Source: an uncultured Succinivibrio sp.
Lineage (GTDB): Bacteria > Pseudomonadota > Gammaproteobacteria > Enterobacterales > Succinivibrionaceae
NCBI GenBank assembly: GCA_900754255.1
Contig: CAAECI010000071.1
Coordinates: 1 to 8,601, forward strand
Length of the DNA stretch: 8,601 nt
Direction: 5' to 3'
Made by a program: the position numbers and the translations under genes. The notes below the pieces were generated by a model. It made no database searches. It saw nothing but the letters and a program-made list of their open reading frames with translations, and was not told the DNA's origin. Of the stretch, positions 7,801 to 8,601 are shown piece after piece (the stretch's first letter is position 1; each line of letters starts with the position of its first letter).

Positions 7801-8193
7801 GATATCTTTAAAAAGAATAATAAATTCTATTGTGTTCCAGTTTATTCATATTGCAAGCATTTACCTAACCGAGCGTGTACACAAAATAAACAGGAGGCAG
7901 AATGGGATCTCGTAGATGATTCGTTTGAATGGTGTTTCTCTTTGAGGCAAAATGATTTAATAAAAGTTGTTTTTAAGGATAAAATTTTTTTTGGCTACTA
8001 CATTGGTTTTGATCGAGCACTGGCAAGATTTTGTTGTGTTTTGCATGATCAGCAGGTATCGAAAAAAAATCCAGTTATACGTTTTTGCATCAAAACAGCA
8101 TTAAGTGTAACCAAATACCACGTTGACGTACTCGGTAATTACTATATTGCGCAAGCGGAGCCTCGCTTTGAGTTGGCGTGTCATTTTAATTAG
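4816..8193 (+). CDS. cas9: CRISPR-associated endonuclease Cas9, type II-C
   Basis: Cas9 is an RNA-guided nuclease that cuts both strands of target DNA using the crRNA:tracrRNA duplex. The product has 1125 residues, in the compact type II-C range (N. meningitidis Cas9 has 1082). Order of parts: RuvC-I YIIGLDLGIASVGWSV (3-18, Asp8); arginine-rich bridge helix about 46-75; recognition lobe about 80-480; RuvC-II SVHIELARDL (516-525, Glu520); HNH VEIDHILPYSKSF (604-616, Asp607, His608, with Asn622); RuvC-III NRHHAMDAIVIA (741-752, His744, Asp747); then wedge and PAM-interacting regions to the end. The tail KTALSVTKYHVDVLG (1093-1107) resembles KTALSFQKYQIDELG of N. meningitidis Cas9. The recognition-lobe segment HICKHRGFYWVSSAEK (106-121) resembles betaproteobacterial II-C forms. 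The ATG at 4816 is chosen because II-C proteins begin just before RuvC-I; an in-frame GTG at 4801 would add five residues. Only a weak GTGAG precedes the ATG. All catalytic residues are intact, so it is predicted active. PAM specificity cannot be read from sequence. Confidence 0.96.
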   Translation: MAYIIGLDLGIASVGWSVIDPDKRIVDLGVRVFKKAENEKGESLNVIRRSSRLARRRIYRRSVRLKKLLNYLIDCGLISSKEDVLKNVNHEKPWELRAKGLTSVLTNKQLAIVIYHICKHRGFYWVSSAEKQTGEGGLVTNSLSSNDKILAEKGYKTVGQMIFSEYPNCQRNKQGEYVKSLRRVDLHRELAEIFKIQKEQFSSPFITEEFCTKILGNGDHRSGFLWEQKPPLQGDALLDMVGRCRFEKDEKRAPLANYFVQRHIWLTKILNTRVCGRDCQERAFNDEERNAIQNLPLESGGDIKFSTLTKKLIKAGLWEKDQYKYKGLDYSLEDKDPEDKVFCKSFPINSIRKVLKGPGLKREWENIKNDLLSGHYERYNRIAEVLTIYKDDSYICERLSPFETKEVINALLSVRFDKFSNLSEKFLKKIVPYMEKGERYDEACSSAGYLHYQQFQKKSEKSKYLPPLFSGREKNGTLIFNEELGDIPRNPVVLRVINQARKVLNALVKKYGSPLSVHIELARDLAKSWEERDKINKNNKKKEKQKTSDLIEFRELLNKHSVVFSEDLLAKNLEKYRLYKEQECKSIYSGEIIDIERIFEEGYVEIDHILPYSKSFDDSKSNRVLVFTKENREKGNRIPLEYITNEEKRENFEAFVKSSRLLSQKKKTNLLRRSLTPEGSKDFLGRNLNDTRYACRFFKNYIDRFLILDPAADHSGCVVVAGTMTAYLRKHWGLRKSREDNRHHAMDAIVIACCSRSIIQKVAAWSRNREELYQSGEFIDSKYMVSNDLDKVNKTKLSNIETKSHKKMRFPCPWQNFRNEVIERVYQDDLDTLKNKLSEIGYTDSELVNVRTLFVSHACRSQRIGEGALHDETLMRQTPEMREKGVMVKKVKLQDLKEEYILNIVDADTRNKNLCNALKRRFKKYKEENGIQEEVKLDESDIKKIFSNDNPMHMPNHEGYEDLNNPIIRSVRILCKGAGFPVRNGVAKNGSIVRLDIFKKNNKFYCVPVYSYCKHLPNRACTQNKQEAEWDLVDDSFEWCFSLRQNDLIKVVFKDKIFFGYYIGFDRALARFCCVLHDQQVSKKNPVIRFCIKTALSVTKYHVDVLGNYYIAQAEPRFELACHFN
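8157..8160 (+). promoter_or_regulatory. Ribosome binding site setting a TTG start for cas1
   Basis: GGAG inside the end of cas9 lies seven bases before TTG at 8168. Starting there gives M-SWRVILISNPAKL, the usual N-terminus of type II Cas1. An upstream in-frame ATG at 8123 would add 15 residues not found in the family. Confidence 0.7.
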
Positions 8194-8560
8194 TAATCCG
8201 GCTAAGCTCTGTTATCAAAACGGAGCTTTAGTAGTGCAACAGGATCATAATTACAGAGTGCCTGTTGAAGATATATCATCAATCATAGTTGATAATCCAC
8301 AAGTAATAATTACGCAACCGTTACTATCTAAGGCAGCGGAGTATGGAATTGCAATTTTTAGTACAGATAACTCGCATCTCCCTAATGGTATTTTTTTACC
8401 TTTTGCACAACACCATAACTCGCTTAACTTAGTAAATTTGCAGATTAATTGCAAAAAACCTGTATTAAAGAGATTAAGAACATCTATTATTGTGGCAAAA
8501 ATTCAAAATCAGGCTCAGTTGTCAAAGCTCTGTGAATCTGTCCTAAATATGCTCATCTAG
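8168..8560 (+). pseudogene. cas1: cas1, truncated by an insertion
   Basis: Cas1 with Cas2 forms the integrase that inserts new spacers into the CRISPR array. The reading frame starts at TTG (8168), overlaps the cas9 end by 26 bases, and has typical type II Cas1 N-terminal blocks: SWRVILISNPAKL (2-14), VPVEDISSIIVDNPQVIIT (31-49), PLLSKAAEYGIAIFSTDNSH (51-70), LPNGIFLPF (71-79) and NQAQLSKL (114-121). Homology ends near residue 123; the last few codons (VLNMLI) and the TAG at 8558-8560 are read from the inserted sequence beginning about 8539. A full type II Cas1 has about 290-300 residues. The missing C-terminal helical domain carries the catalytic Glu, His and Glu/Asp, so the 130-residue product should not integrate spacers. 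The rest of cas1 may lie beyond the window on the other side of the insertion. The gene order cas9-cas1 fits type II-C. Confidence 0.88.
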
Positions 8561-8601
8561 TTTGTCCGAAACTATAAAAATTTGCTCTTCTATTTTGTCC
8601 G
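8539..8601. mobile_element. Probable transposon or insertion-sequence end inside cas1
   Basis: Cas1 similarity stops where TGTCC begins (8539). From there to the window edge the sequence carries TGTCC at 8539 and TGTCCG at 8563 and 8596, with two copies of a 19-base unit (see the repeat entry). An end starting with TG and carrying several short repeats is typical of elements with DDE transposases that bind repeated sites, such as the IS21, Mu and Tn7 groups; IS21-like is my best guess. No transposase gene, opposite end or target duplication is in view, so the class is not proven. Confidence 0.55.
8550..8601 (+). repeat. Two 19-base direct repeats at the element end
   Basis: TGCTCATCTAGTTTGTCCG (8550-8568) and TGCTCTTCTATTTTGTCCG (8583-8601) match at 17 of 19 positions, with starts 33 bases apart, about three helical turns. 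They are candidate transposase-binding sites. The second copy ends exactly at the window edge and may continue. Confidence 0.7.

Overview
The window looks like a chromosomal piece of a gammaproteobacterium with moderate to low G+C. The PgpA, AbgT and PepT proteins all read like enterobacterial-type homologues, and the 5S rRNA end aligns base for base in length with the E. coli 5S end. A host-associated anaerobe of the Succinivibrionaceae kind would fit, but that placement is inference from gene content, not proof.

Layout: bases 1-68 are the 3' end of a 5S rRNA gene, followed by an rRNA-operon terminator. Then come three forward housekeeping genes: pgpA (phospholipid synthesis), an AbgT-family transporter, and pepT (an M20 tripeptidase). 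abgT and pepT each have a strong GGAG ribosome site and are separated by a clean intrinsic terminator. After pepT lies about 1 kb without a convincing gene. It holds a nested terminator-like hairpin and, at its far end, the RNA part of a CRISPR system.

From about 4570 to the right edge is a type II-C CRISPR-Cas locus, visibly more A+T-rich than the housekeeping genes, which suggests horizontal acquisition. It has a tracrRNA on the minus strand (about 4573-4661) with a near-perfect sigma70 promoter (TTGACA-16-TATAAT), an anti-repeat, a nexus-like hairpin and a UUCG-capped 3' hairpin. Diverging from it is cas9 (1125 residues, all RuvC and HNH catalytic residues present). cas1 follows, overlapping cas9 by 26 bases and starting at TTG. 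cas1 is cut after about 123 codons, before its metal-binding active site, by sequence that looks like a transposon end (TGTCC followed by related 19-base repeats running off the window). No CRISPR array and no cas2 are visible.

How it works together: tracrRNA plus Cas9 could still carry out interference if an array exists elsewhere, but spacer acquisition by this cas1 copy should be dead. The two window edges (rRNA gene on the left, probable insertion element on the right) are the kinds of repeats that end assembly contigs, so the window may be one whole contig.
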